A DNA stretch of 64,000 nt from the NCBI GenBank assembly GCA_046290675.1, contig JBKAHA010000007.1, positions 303,139 through 367,138 of the forward strand, written 5' to 3'. Made by a program: the position numbers and the translations under genes. The stretch is from Aureliella sp046290675 (GTDB taxonomy: Bacteria; Planctomycetota; Planctomycetia; Pirellulales; Pirellulaceae). Below, piece after piece: positions 53,590 to 62,360 of the stretch; positions within the stretch are counted from its first letter, which is position 1, and each line of letters begins with the position of its first letter. The notes below the pieces were generated by a model that saw only the letters and a list, made by a program, of their open reading frames with translations, did no database searches and had not been told where the DNA came from.

Positions 53590-54348
53590 ATGTTGAATCG
53601 GTCAATCGCTTGCTGCATTTTCGTATCGCTGCTCTCTTCAAATCCAATTTGCGCTGGCGACGTCGATCCGAGTCAAAAGGCATGGTACGACAAGTATAAG
53701 AAGCAAGAGAATGTCCCTGATCCCGCCAAGCAGCTGCTGAACACGGACAAAGAGCCAGATCTGAGTGAAGGCTTTGAACCGCTGTGCAACGGCAAGGACC
53801 TCTCCGGTTGGACGCCTAAGGGTGGTACGTGCAAATTTGAAGTCATCGACGGGAACATTGTTGGAACATGCGTGCCTGGATCACCGAGTACTTACCTTTC
53901 CACGGACAAAGCAGACTACGCTGACTTCATTTTTACTTGCGACTTGAAATGGGAAGTCGGCGGTAATAGCGGTGTGATGTTCCGTGCCAAAACACGCGAA
54001 GGCAAAAAAGGAGAGACCGTCGTCTTTGGGCCTCAGGCCGAGATGGAAGATCCGGCACAAGGCCGCGGCTGGTCAGGTGGCATTTATGGCCAAAGCTGCG
54101 GTGGATACTTCTATCCAAACTGGTTAACTGAACACAAAGAGATCCGGGGAGCCATCGATAACGAAGGTTGGAATCGGATCACGATTCACGCCAAAGGCGA
54201 CGTTGTGAAGACGTGGGTGAACGGAGTCCCCGCTGCTCATTGGGTTGGCGATGGAGCTTATCGCGAAGGTTTCTTTTCCCTGCAAATTCATAAGGGGCAA
54301 GCTGGCAAGGTCCACTTCCGAAATATCCGCGTCAAGGAACTGAAGTAG
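53590..54348 (+). CDS. DUF1080 (3-keto-disaccharide hydrolase-like) exported protein
   Basis: A 252-residue protein from ATG 53590; the frame is open earlier but overlaps the previous gene. Signal peptide SIACCIFVSLLSSNPICAG. The DUF1080 jelly-roll is clear: GFEPLCNGKDLSGWTPKGGT, FEVIDGNIVGTCVPGSPSTY, ADFIFTCDLKWEVGGNSGVM with FRAK, and WNRITIHAKGDVVKTWVNGV. It ends in GFFSLQIHKGQAGKVHFRNI and RVKELK. The domain is concanavalin-like, and some members hydrolyse 3-keto-glycosides. It follows the haem dehydrogenase by 122 bp, and together they could oxidise and then cleave a sugar (inference). Confidence 0.95.
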   Translation: MLNRSIACCIFVSLLSSNPICAGDVDPSQKAWYDKYKKQENVPDPAKQLLNTDKEPDLSEGFEPLCNGKDLSGWTPKGGTCKFEVIDGNIVGTCVPGSPSTYLSTDKADYADFIFTCDLKWEVGGNSGVMFRAKTREGKKGETVVFGPQAEMEDPAQGRGWSGGIYGQSCGGYFYPNWLTEHKEIRGAIDNEGWNRITIHAKGDVVKTWVNGVPAAHWVGDGAYREGFFSLQIHKGQAGKVHFRNIRVKELK

Positions 54349-54436
54349 AGTCAGCCATGAGTACTCGTTGCGACTGAAGTTCCGCCACGCGGATGGGATG
54401 CTGGACGACCACAAGTGGTTCAGAAGTACGTTTCCG

Positions 54437-56788
54437 CTACGGGTAATCGAGTTTCACACCCACTCTGACGGTGAAGATTCTTCTCAACTGCTTCAGTTCG
54501 TTTTTGGTGAACTGATCGAATCCGACATGAAGCTGTGCGTTGCCGAACGAGACGGTTTGTAAGTCCTGGACCGAGACGTCACATCCCGCAATGTGGAGCT
54601 GGCGATAGATCCCGGCTTCGCAAAACGCCTTGACCGCGTTTGCGGTAATCTTCGTATTGGCCAGATTGACGGCAAGGATGTTCGGATACTGTGCCAAGTG
54701 TCTCATGCCGCGATCATTCACGTTTGTGCCTGTCAGGTTGAGAGAATGCACGCCCCACTGATTCTGCAACCAAATCTCAAAAAAATCGCCGGTCAGATTC
54801 GTATCACGCAGAGCTAGATGGGTCCAAGACATCGGGCTGGTATTCGCTAGTCCTGCGTCGGTGATTTTGGTGCCGCTCAAATCAAGGCTCGTGAAAGGGA
54901 CGTCGGAAAGCGCCGGCAATACGGCGTCAGTCAAGTTGGTATTGGCGACCGACAAATCTAACGCCGTTGTCTTGGCGATGAACTTGGAGAACGCCTGATC
55001 GCTGATTTGGGTTCCATCCAAATTCAGATCGACAACACTGCCGATGTATTTCAGTGCCGACTCATCGATCGGGCTATTGGCAAGGTTGAGCTTCGCGATC
55101 GGAGGAACGGCAGCCATCAATGATGCGAGCCGGTCGGGCGTTAGACTCGGGCCACCGATTTTCAAGCCCGATATGGCGCTTTTGGATAATGCCGTGACGA
55201 AATCGTTCCAGGGAATATCGAGTTCGGAAGCGCCGAGTTCGCGGACATTCCTATGAACCACAAGTTGTTCCAATCCCGCGGCTGTGATGGACGTTTCGGA
55301 AACGTCGATCGTCGTTAGACGCGGGAACGCATCGAGGATGCCAATATCGGCGTCCGAAAAGTTGGTGCCGGAGACATCCAGATGCGTCAAATTATCGGTG
55401 CCGAATACGTCTAGCAGACCACGGTCGTAAACTCCGAGAATCTTGAGTTTTTCAATCTGGTTAAGCCGGCCTACGCCTGCCAAGGAGCTAGCGGGGAGGT
55501 CTCCTGGCAGAGCAATTTCGAGGATATCTTCATCGCGATTTCTCACGAGACGCCCGCCCGCGTCGACTAATTCCTGCTCGAGTGCCCCCAGTGCTTCGAG
55601 CTGCGAAGCGCGATTTGCGGAGACAACGGCAGCGCAAAGTGGGGCGGCAGCAAGGAGGCAGAAGCACGCGATCGCTAATCGGCGGTGTGTCCAAAAATGG
55701 GGGGAAGTCAAATCGGGAATGCTCGGTGAGTGATCCTCGCTTGATGCAGATGATGAATTCTCTGTCGAAGTCGATATTGCACCGGGTGGGAGGGCGTCAA
55801 AGATTTCTGCAGCTGTCGCCACAGCCGTCGATGTGCGAGGCTTTCTTGCGAGTCGGTAGCCCGAGAGATGAAGGGCGTACAATCCGGCGATGAAATAGAC
55901 CGAGCCTGCGAGCGGCATCACAGAGGAATAGAACAGGAGTTGTCGTGTTGCTAGACCGAACGTGACGCCGAATGATGGAAGATTCGCAATCAACGCTCCT
56001 GCCACACTGATTGAGATAGCTAGACCTGCTAAAGCCAACATGACAAGCAAACGCTTAAGGGGATTGCGAGTCCGAAAGAACAGCCAAACCGCGGGAATGA
56101 CAGAAATCAGCGACGCGAAAGCAAGGATACTGCAGACCACGAGGACCATAAATAAAACTTCGCGCGTCGAGCCAGGGATGAAACCATCAATGGACTGCAC
56201 GCACATGATTGCCGCAGCCACAATCGCCGTGGTCGTGAGTAACTCGGAAATTCCGCCAGACGTCGCGTGAACGAATGATTCCTTGTGTCGCGCTAGTCGC
56301 CAACTGAATACCGCACGAGCGATGAGCAAGGGGATTGCCGCTCCAAGTAGCAGTATTGGGCACATTAAAATTGGTGCGAGCAGTTCATAGTACTCCGAAG
56401 TGATCCCAAAACGGATGTATTGGGTGATTGCCATGGCGGCGATACAAGCGATACACAGGATCGCGGCCAGCGCGATCGATAGCATGTATCCTCCAATCCA
56501 GGATCGACCCCACAGACCGGTTAAGACAGCAACAAAACAGGCTTCCCCTGCTAAGCTCCCGACATAAACAGTCATGATGATATCGGTGTTCCATCGGCCC
56601 GACAGCATGTCTGCGAGAAGCAGGAGGACATTACTCGCGATGGCGAGCGTGATGAATGCAACCAGAAAGAGGAGCCTTCGAGAACTCGGGTTGGACGACG
56701 CATTTGCTCGCGTCGATGAGCCGTCTGTTCGCCCTAGCTGCACGCTGGGGTGGACGCGAGCGGCAAGTTCTTCGTGGTTGGATTCCAT
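54437..56788 (-). CDS. Polytopic membrane protein with leucine-rich repeats
   Basis: A 783-residue protein. Residues ~38-320 hold about eight membrane helices (LLFLVAFITLAIASNVLLLL; LSIALAAILCIACIAAMAIT; LLVMLALAGLAISISVAGAL). A Ser/Thr-rich linker is followed by one more helix (LAIACFCLLAAAPLCAAVVS) near 375-395. The C-terminal part, ~430-750, has leucine-rich repeats of the cysteine-free type: NLTHLDVSGTNFSDADIGIL, RLTTIDVSETSITAAGLEQL, VVDLNLDGTQISDQAFSKF, PFTSLDLSGTKITDAGLANT and GVHSLNLTGTNVNDRGMRHL. The repeats probably face the periplasm and bind protein or glycan. No partner gene is evident. It converges with the DUF1080 gene. Confidence 0.9.
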   Translation of the reverse strand: MESNHEELAARVHPSVQLGRTDGSSTRANASSNPSSRRLLFLVAFITLAIASNVLLLLADMLSGRWNTDIIMTVYVGSLAGEACFVAVLTGLWGRSWIGGYMLSIALAAILCIACIAAMAITQYIRFGITSEYYELLAPILMCPILLLGAAIPLLIARAVFSWRLARHKESFVHATSGGISELLTTTAIVAAAIMCVQSIDGFIPGSTREVLFMVLVVCSILAFASLISVIPAVWLFFRTRNPLKRLLVMLALAGLAISISVAGALIANLPSFGVTFGLATRQLLFYSSVMPLAGSVYFIAGLYALHLSGYRLARKPRTSTAVATAAEIFDALPPGAISTSTENSSSASSEDHSPSIPDLTSPHFWTHRRLAIACFCLLAAAPLCAAVVSANRASQLEALGALEQELVDAGGRLVRNRDEDILEIALPGDLPASSLAGVGRLNQIEKLKILGVYDRGLLDVFGTDNLTHLDVSGTNFSDADIGILDAFPRLTTIDVSETSITAAGLEQLVVHRNVRELGASELDIPWNDFVTALSKSAISGLKIGGPSLTPDRLASLMAAVPPIAKLNLANSPIDESALKYIGSVVDLNLDGTQISDQAFSKFIAKTTALDLSVANTNLTDAVLPALSDVPFTSLDLSGTKITDAGLANTSPMSWTHLALRDTNLTGDFFEIWLQNQWGVHSLNLTGTNVNDRGMRHLAQYPNILAVNLANTKITANAVKAFCEAGIYRQLHIAGCDVSVQDLQTVSFGNAQLHVGFDQFTKNELKQLRRIFTVRVGVKLDYP

Positions 56789-57125
56789 GGCAGGCTATTT
56801 CGTGGACAGCTTGGTTGAGGGGATGTGCTATTTCGCAAAATCGCCCAGATTCTCACCAAGAATCGCCGCAAATTTTGGAACAGCATTTGGCCACCGGTGT
56901 AGATGATTCAGCTGGTGGCAATTATTGACCAATCTTATCGCTCGCTTCGATTGACACATGGATCAACCGAGTCTGTTACGTACTTGGACTGTGGGTGAAA
57001 ATTGAAGGCCAGATGTTCCATCCTACGGCCAAGTACCAACGCTGCAGAACAGCTTGTTAACATGACTATATTGACACAACGGATTGATGCACTACCCAAC
57101 ACTCATTGAGAAAGCCAATTGGTTC
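56789..57125. other. Divergent intergenic region, no clear feature
   Basis: This 337-bp stretch separates the minus-strand LRR protein from the plus-strand hydrolase. ATATTGACA near 57067 could be a -35, but no good -10 follows. No palindrome or repeat was seen. Confidence 0.4.
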
Positions 57126-58079
57126 ATGAACCATTTAAAAAGGACTCGTTGCGATGGTTTGCTGGCGCTCGCGCTTGCTGTTCTTCTGGCATACACAGGA
57201 AGTTGTTTGGCTCAGGAACCCGCCATGAGTGAACTCGGCGAAGATCACTATGTGGATTCATCGGGGGTCAAGATCCATTGCGTGTCGAAAGGCGAAGGGC
57301 CGTTGGTCGTGCTCATCCATGGGTTTCCGGACTTCTGGTACACCTGGCGGAACCAGATTCCTGCCATTGCCCAAGAGCACCAAGTCGTGGCTGTCGATCT
57401 TCGGGGTTACAATCTGAGCGATCAACCGGAGGGGCTTGCTAGTTATGCCATGCCGAAACTCGTGGGGGACATCAAAGCAGTCGTCGAGCATTTCGACCGG
57501 AAGAACGCGGTCATCGTCGGGCATGACTGGGGTGGCATGATCGCGTGGACCTTTGCCATGCAGTATCCCCAAATGACCGAGAGGCTAGTCATCCTCAACT
57601 TGCCCCACCCTGCAGGGTTGATGAGGGAGTTGGCGGAGAATCCGAAGCAAGTTGCCGCGTCTCAGTATGCCCGTGATTTTCAGAGGCCAAAAGCGGCCAA
57701 AGCCATGGAGCCGAAATCGCTTGCGTTCTGGGTCAAAGATCCTAAAGCACGCGAGGTGTATATCGAAGCCTTCGAACGTTCGAGCATGGAAGGGATGCTG
57801 AACTATTACAAAGCCAACTACCCCAAGCCACCCTACGATCAAGGCGCGGGTGCCGCAAACTTCCCCAAGGTGAAGTGTCCAGTTCTCATGTTCCATGGAT
57901 TAGATGATACCGCCCTGCTCTCCTCTGGTTTGAATCAGAATTGGGACTACTTAGACAATGAGCTGACTTTGGTGACGATTCCCGGAGCAGGTCATTTCGT
58001 ACAGCAAGATGCATCCGAGTTAGTCACCAAGAAATTGGTGAACTGGTTGTCGATCACCAAGAAGCCGGCCGAAGACTAG
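57126..58079 (+). CDS. Exported epoxide-hydrolase-like alpha/beta hydrolase
   Basis: About 317 residues from ATG 57126, which puts the signal peptide (GLLALALAVLLAYTGSCLA) at the start; an ATG at 57087 adds 13 residues. The core fits soluble epoxide hydrolases and haloalkane dehalogenases: oxyanion motif HGFPDFWYTWRNQIPAIA, nucleophile aspartate in VIVGHDWGGMIAWTFAM, acid in MFHGLDDTALLS, and histidine in VTIPGAGHFVQQDA. The GHDWGG motif marks an Asp nucleophile rather than a Ser. The cap domain includes YYKANYPKPP with a possible catalytic tyrosine. The export signal is unusual for this group. It converges with the minus-strand hydrolase ending at 58367. Confidence 0.92.
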   Translation: MNHLKRTRCDGLLALALAVLLAYTGSCLAQEPAMSELGEDHYVDSSGVKIHCVSKGEGPLVVLIHGFPDFWYTWRNQIPAIAQEHQVVAVDLRGYNLSDQPEGLASYAMPKLVGDIKAVVEHFDRKNAVIVGHDWGGMIAWTFAMQYPQMTERLVILNLPHPAGLMRELAENPKQVAASQYARDFQRPKAAKAMEPKSLAFWVKDPKAREVYIEAFERSSMEGMLNYYKANYPKPPYDQGAGAANFPKVKCPVLMFHGLDDTALLSSGLNQNWDYLDNELTLVTIPGAGHFVQQDASELVTKKLVNWLSITKKPAED

Positions 58080-58238
58080 CGAGGTACGGCAAGGCCGCGA
58101 ATAGCGAGGCGTGTGCCAAGCGGCTGGCAACGCAAAGCGGGATTCACGAAATGGGATCGGTGCGGCCGCCGAGAGATGTTGTTTCGCCGTACATCGATGT
58201 CTCTTGGATCGCGAATTCCCTCCCCGAACTGTCGTTCG

Positions 58239-58294
58239 ACCCTCCCGCATTCCTCGCCGGCCCGCTGCGCTTGGGCCGCTCGAAACGGGAGGGT
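58239..58294. repeat. Nested inverted repeat between convergent genes
   Basis: ACCCTCCCG (58239-58247) pairs perfectly with CGGGAGGGT (58286-58294). Inside, CGGCCC (58258-58263) pairs with GGGCCG (58273-58278) around a nine-base loop. The element sits in the 287-bp gap between two convergent hydrolase genes. No T-run follows on either side, so it is not a standard terminator; it may be a REP-like or structured 3' element. Confidence 0.6.
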
Positions 58295-58366
58295 AACGAA
58301 ATGATCGAGTCGAATACGCGAACGCTGCGTCCTGGATGCGACCGGACCTCCGGATTCGCGCTTGCG

Positions 58367-59521
58367 TCATGACTTGTTCGCGGCATCCGCGAGAAACCAC
58401 TCAACTGCTTTCCCAACGGTGCGAGTCCAGCCTTGACCGGTCGAGTCGTCGGGTGTCATGAAAGCATGGTCGCCGTTTTCAACTCGGTGGTAGGTTACGT
58501 CGCGACCACGTGCTAGTAGTTCCGCGTAGAGCATCTCAGCGCTTTCTGGCAGCGAATTGGTATCTGCGGTCCCCTGGGCAACGAAGACACGAGCTCTAGT
58601 CCGCTTCAGAGCGTCGATCGGAGACACGGCGCAAAACGTGCTCCACCGAAGATGGCTGTGCCCCAGGATGAATTGGTCGTGTGCCCTGGGAGCATCCATG
58701 ACCTTCTTCCAATCGGCAAGCAACGCCTCGACGCGCTGCTTCGGCGTTTGGTTCGGATCGTACATGTCGCCGCGGCGGGCGAATTGAATCAGGTCGTGCA
58801 ACTGAGTAGGGCCGCCGCCGGCCATCGCGGCGACATGGGTAATCCTCGGATTGACTGCGGCCAGTGTGCAAGCAACTTGGGCTCCCTCGGAGTGTCCTAA
58901 CGCTAGTACTTGATCACAATCGATTTCTGGCAGCCTTGATGCGGCTTCTGCAGCGGCGTTGATAGCTTCGACCCAACGCTGCAATGTGAACTCGCGATTG
59001 AACTCCTCTGGTCCATCTTCAGCGCTGCCAGGGCGACTAGGTTGCACGAGGAATTCGACGCCGGGCTTTTCCACGACGAGCACTCGAACTTGATCGCCGA
59101 AGTCTCTCAACAAGACCGATTCTGGTCCGCCGGAAGCAATCAAGCCTTGATATCGGAGAAATATGGATTGGCTTCCGGAGCCTTGAACGCAGATGGCTAG
59201 TGGCAATCGTTTTTCCGGCTTGGTTTCCCCCGAAGCCGGCGAGGACTCTCGATGCTTCGGCTTGGAAAGATAAAAAGTGATCAGTCGCTGATATTTGTCT
59301 TTCGTATAAAAGCGTTGAAATGCAAACTTCCGAATCGGCCTTGGATCAGGGACGGCAACGTAGGTGTCGACATCTGAAGGATCAATCGGAAGCGGAGTGG
59401 TCGGAGCCTCTTCTTGGCCGAAAGCAGTCGCGCTCGGAGCTGTCAGCAAGACGGTGATGCAGGCAGCTAGGCCAAATTGGCGAGCGAAATGAGTACCTGA
59501 GACACGGGGACTGAGTGACAT
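58367..59521 (-). CDS. Exported alpha/beta hydrolase
   Basis: The frame is open from 59797, but ATG 59521 gives a natural signal peptide (FGLAACITVLLTAPSATAFG) and about 384 residues; other in-frame ATGs are at 59554 and 59638. The nucleophile is the serine in VLALGHSEGAQVACTLA, the acid probably in FVAQGTADTNSLPES and the histidine in VENGDHAFMTPDDSTGQ. An N-terminal beta region (YVAVPDPRPIRKFAFQRFYT) precedes the fold. LPLAICVQGSGSQSIFLRYQ is the oxyanion part. Substrate unknown. It diverges from the PSCyt/PSD gene. Confidence 0.85.
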   Translation of the reverse strand: MSLSPRVSGTHFARQFGLAACITVLLTAPSATAFGQEEAPTTPLPIDPSDVDTYVAVPDPRPIRKFAFQRFYTKDKYQRLITFYLSKPKHRESSPASGETKPEKRLPLAICVQGSGSQSIFLRYQGLIASGGPESVLLRDFGDQVRVLVVEKPGVEFLVQPSRPGSAEDGPEEFNREFTLQRWVEAINAAAEAASRLPEIDCDQVLALGHSEGAQVACTLAAVNPRITHVAAMAGGGPTQLHDLIQFARRGDMYDPNQTPKQRVEALLADWKKVMDAPRAHDQFILGHSHLRWSTFCAVSPIDALKRTRARVFVAQGTADTNSLPESAEMLYAELLARGRDVTYHRVENGDHAFMTPDDSTGQGWTRTVGKAVEWFLADAANKS

Positions 59522-59772
59522 GGTCGTGATTCGATGGTCGGAGGCTATGGTCATGGGCCGGTACGTCGTATTACCTTCGTTTCCAATCAGCCACTCTTGT
59601 TGCTGGACAATCGTGTCAGTTTCGGAGTGTTCTAACATGGATGATCTCGATTCTGCTTCTTTCTGAAGCCGCCGAACTGTTTCTTCGCGGGCGAGGACAG
59701 GTAAACTAGAGTGAGCAGATTGGGGATCGGAGTGCCTCGCCTGCGTCCCCCTCTGTTCCCACCAAAGTAACG

Positions 59773-62352
59773 ATGATGTATTTAAGATATCGGGCACATG
59801 CCCTCTCCGCGGCTTGCATATTGTTGGTCCTTGTGAGCCAACTGGCTTTGGCGTCCGACAATGGCGTCGATTTTAATCGCGATGTTCGACCGATCTTGTC
59901 GGATCGCTGCTTTCATTGTCATGGCCCGGACGAAGCCGATCGACAGGCTGAATTGCGATTGGATTTGGCTGAGGGAGATGAAGGCGCTTATCGCGATGCC
60001 TATGGCGTAGTGGCCATCGCTCCTGGAGATTTGGCGAAGAGCGAAGTTTGGAATCGCATCACGTCGGAAGACCCGGATTCCGCGATGCCTCCGCCCGACT
60101 CGCACAAAAAATCGCTGACGGAAGATGAAAAGGAAATCATCCGACGCTGGATTGAAGGCGGAGCAAAGTACGACGCCTTCTGGGCTTTCGTTGCACCGAA
60201 GAAGCCTGAATTGAATGACGGGGAGCGCGACGACGCAATTGCGGCAATTGTCGTCAAGCAATTGAAGTCTCAGGGGATGGAGCTAGCGCCAGAAGCCGAT
60301 CGTAGAACGCTACTACGACGCCTCAAGTTTGATTTAACGGGACTCCCGCCAACCCTGGCTGAGCTGAGTGAATTCCTTGAGGATGAATCGCCCAAAGCCT
60401 ATGAAAAAGTCGTCGATCGGCTCCTAGACAGTCCGCATTTTGGCGAGCATGTCGGCCGCTATTGGCTTGATCTAGTCCGGTTTGCGGATACCAATGGCAT
60501 CCACCATGACCATTATCGAGATCACTCGGCCTACCGTGACTGGGTGATTCGAGCGTTTAATGAGAATCTCCCCTATTCCGATTTTGTTCGCTATCAGATT
60601 GCGGGCGATCTCTACGAAGAGCCGACGGAAGACCAGCTGATTGCCTCGGGTTTTCACCGCTTGCACCTCATTATCGATGTTGGCACGGCTTTGCCGGAAG
60701 AGAGCCTGCATCGCAACGTCCTGGATCGTGTGACTTCCGTCGGAACGGCGTTTATGGGGCTGACGATGCAATGTGCAGTTTGCCACGATCACAAGTACGA
60801 CCCAATTACTCAGAAAGATTTTTACTCACTTTCGGCGTTCTTCAACAACGTCGATGCAACACCAGAGACGGGGCCTCGACGGGGAACCGATTTCACACGA
60901 GGTCTGCAGAAACCGTATATTGATTTGCCGAGCGAAGAGCAAGCGTCTCAGCGCAAAGTCTTAACGCAGCGCATTACTTCAATTCGCGAAGTCGAGAGCT
61001 GGTTGCGGAGGCAGGTACAACGCTTAGAGAAAGAACGCGAAAAGCTCCCCGCTCCAGCGTCGGAGCCTGAGGGAAATGAGACAGCGACCGATGGATCGGG
61101 ACCAGGCGAATCGAATTCCGGTGACGAAGCTGTCCAACAGGAGCCGTCGATTCCGACGCTCGCCCAGCGTTTAAGCACAGAGATCGAACGCTATCGCGCT
61201 GAGCTGGCAGAGGTCGAGGGGCAACGAAAAGCAGTTGAAAAGAATCGAGATCGATTAGTTGAGTCGATACCTGCGGCGATGGTCATGAGAGAACGCGGCG
61301 AGATTCGTCCCGCGTTTATCCTGAACCGGGGAGCCTATGACGATCCTGGTGAGCAGGTACCTCGTGCAACGCCTGGATTCCTTCCGCCGATGGAACTGGA
61401 GGGAGAGATACCTACGCGCATGGATCTAGCGAATTGGTTCGTTGACTCACGAAATCCTCTCACGGCGAGGGTGACGGTAAATCGTTTTTGGCAACAGCTC
61501 TTCGGTGTCGGTATCGTCCGGACCTCTGAAGATTTTGGTGCTCAAGGAGAATGGCCAGCTCACCCGGAGCTGCTCGATTACTTGGCAGTTGGATTCGTGG
61601 AAAGCAACTGGGACGTCAAAGCCCTGTTCAAGCAGATGGTGATGTCTCGCGTCTATCGCCAAGAGTCATCTGCGAACTCGGAAACCTACCGCAAGGATCC
61701 TCAGAATCGGCAGTTGGCGCGAGGCTCGCGTTACCGGATGGATTCAGAGATGATTCGAGATCAGGTTTTGGCTGCGACGGGTGTTCTCAATACGCAACTT
61801 TACGGCAAGAGTGTAAAACCACCACAGCCGGCGGGGTTGTGGAAGGCTGTGAGCATGCCCAGTTCCTACCCAAAGGAGTTCAAGCCCAGCACCGGCGATG
61901 ATCAATTCAGACGAAGTGTATACACGTTCTGGAAGCGGGGGATGCCGCCGCCGCAAATGACGATTCTCAATGCGCCCAGTCGCGAAGAGTGCATCGCTCG
62001 TCGCGAAAGGACCAACACCCCGCTGCAAGCCTTATTGCTATTGAATGAGCCTGAATTCCTAAAGGCCGCGAGTCAACTCGCGAAGCGAGTTTTGGAGGAA
62101 CAGTCGAGCGCTCAGCGGCGGGTTCAAATCTTGTTTGAAACCATTACGTCGCATCTACCGACCGAATCGCAGTCGAAAACTCTAATGTCGCTGGCAGCCG
62201 ACCTGGAGCATTCTTATGCGGAGGATCCGGTTCTGGCCCGACAGCTCGTGCAGGGGCGGTCAGAGACGGAGCATGCCGACGTAGAGCTCGCCGCATGGAC
62301 GATGGTCGCGAGTTCCATCTTCAATTTAGATATCACCAAAACTCGACAGTAG
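59773..62352 (+). CDS. PSCyt1-DUF1549-DUF1553 exported protein
   Basis: An 859-residue protein with signal peptide (LSAACILLVLVSQLALAS). PSCyt1 occupies ~30-125, with the haem motif CFHCH in RPILSDRCFHCHGPDEADRQ and SEVWNRITSEDPDSAMPPPD. DUF1549 (PSCyt2) is at ~150-360: LKFDLTGLPPTLAELSEFLE, YWLDLVRFADTNGIHHDHYR, and a second CxxCH-like site in TMQCAVCHDHKYDPITQKDF. A Glu/Arg-rich coiled coil separates it from DUF1553 (~540-830): LANWFVDSRNPLTARVTVNR, FWQQLFG and NTPLQALLLLNEPEFLKAAS. These proteins are planctomycete hallmarks, probably periplasmic electron carriers or scaffolds. The DUF1501 gene starts eight bases after the stop. Confidence 0.96.
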   Translation: MMYLRYRAHALSAACILLVLVSQLALASDNGVDFNRDVRPILSDRCFHCHGPDEADRQAELRLDLAEGDEGAYRDAYGVVAIAPGDLAKSEVWNRITSEDPDSAMPPPDSHKKSLTEDEKEIIRRWIEGGAKYDAFWAFVAPKKPELNDGERDDAIAAIVVKQLKSQGMELAPEADRRTLLRRLKFDLTGLPPTLAELSEFLEDESPKAYEKVVDRLLDSPHFGEHVGRYWLDLVRFADTNGIHHDHYRDHSAYRDWVIRAFNENLPYSDFVRYQIAGDLYEEPTEDQLIASGFHRLHLIIDVGTALPEESLHRNVLDRVTSVGTAFMGLTMQCAVCHDHKYDPITQKDFYSLSAFFNNVDATPETGPRRGTDFTRGLQKPYIDLPSEEQASQRKVLTQRITSIREVESWLRRQVQRLEKEREKLPAPASEPEGNETATDGSGPGESNSGDEAVQQEPSIPTLAQRLSTEIERYRAELAEVEGQRKAVEKNRDRLVESIPAAMVMRERGEIRPAFILNRGAYDDPGEQVPRATPGFLPPMELEGEIPTRMDLANWFVDSRNPLTARVTVNRFWQQLFGVGIVRTSEDFGAQGEWPAHPELLDYLAVGFVESNWDVKALFKQMVMSRVYRQESSANSETYRKDPQNRQLARGSRYRMDSEMIRDQVLAATGVLNTQLYGKSVKPPQPAGLWKAVSMPSSYPKEFKPSTGDDQFRRSVYTFWKRGMPPPQMTILNAPSREECIARRERTNTPLQALLLLNEPEFLKAASQLAKRVLEEQSSAQRRVQILFETITSHLPTESQSKTLMSLAADLEHSYAEDPVLARQLVQGRSETEHADVELAAWTMVASSIFNLDITKTRQ

Positions 62353-62360
62353 GCGGACTT

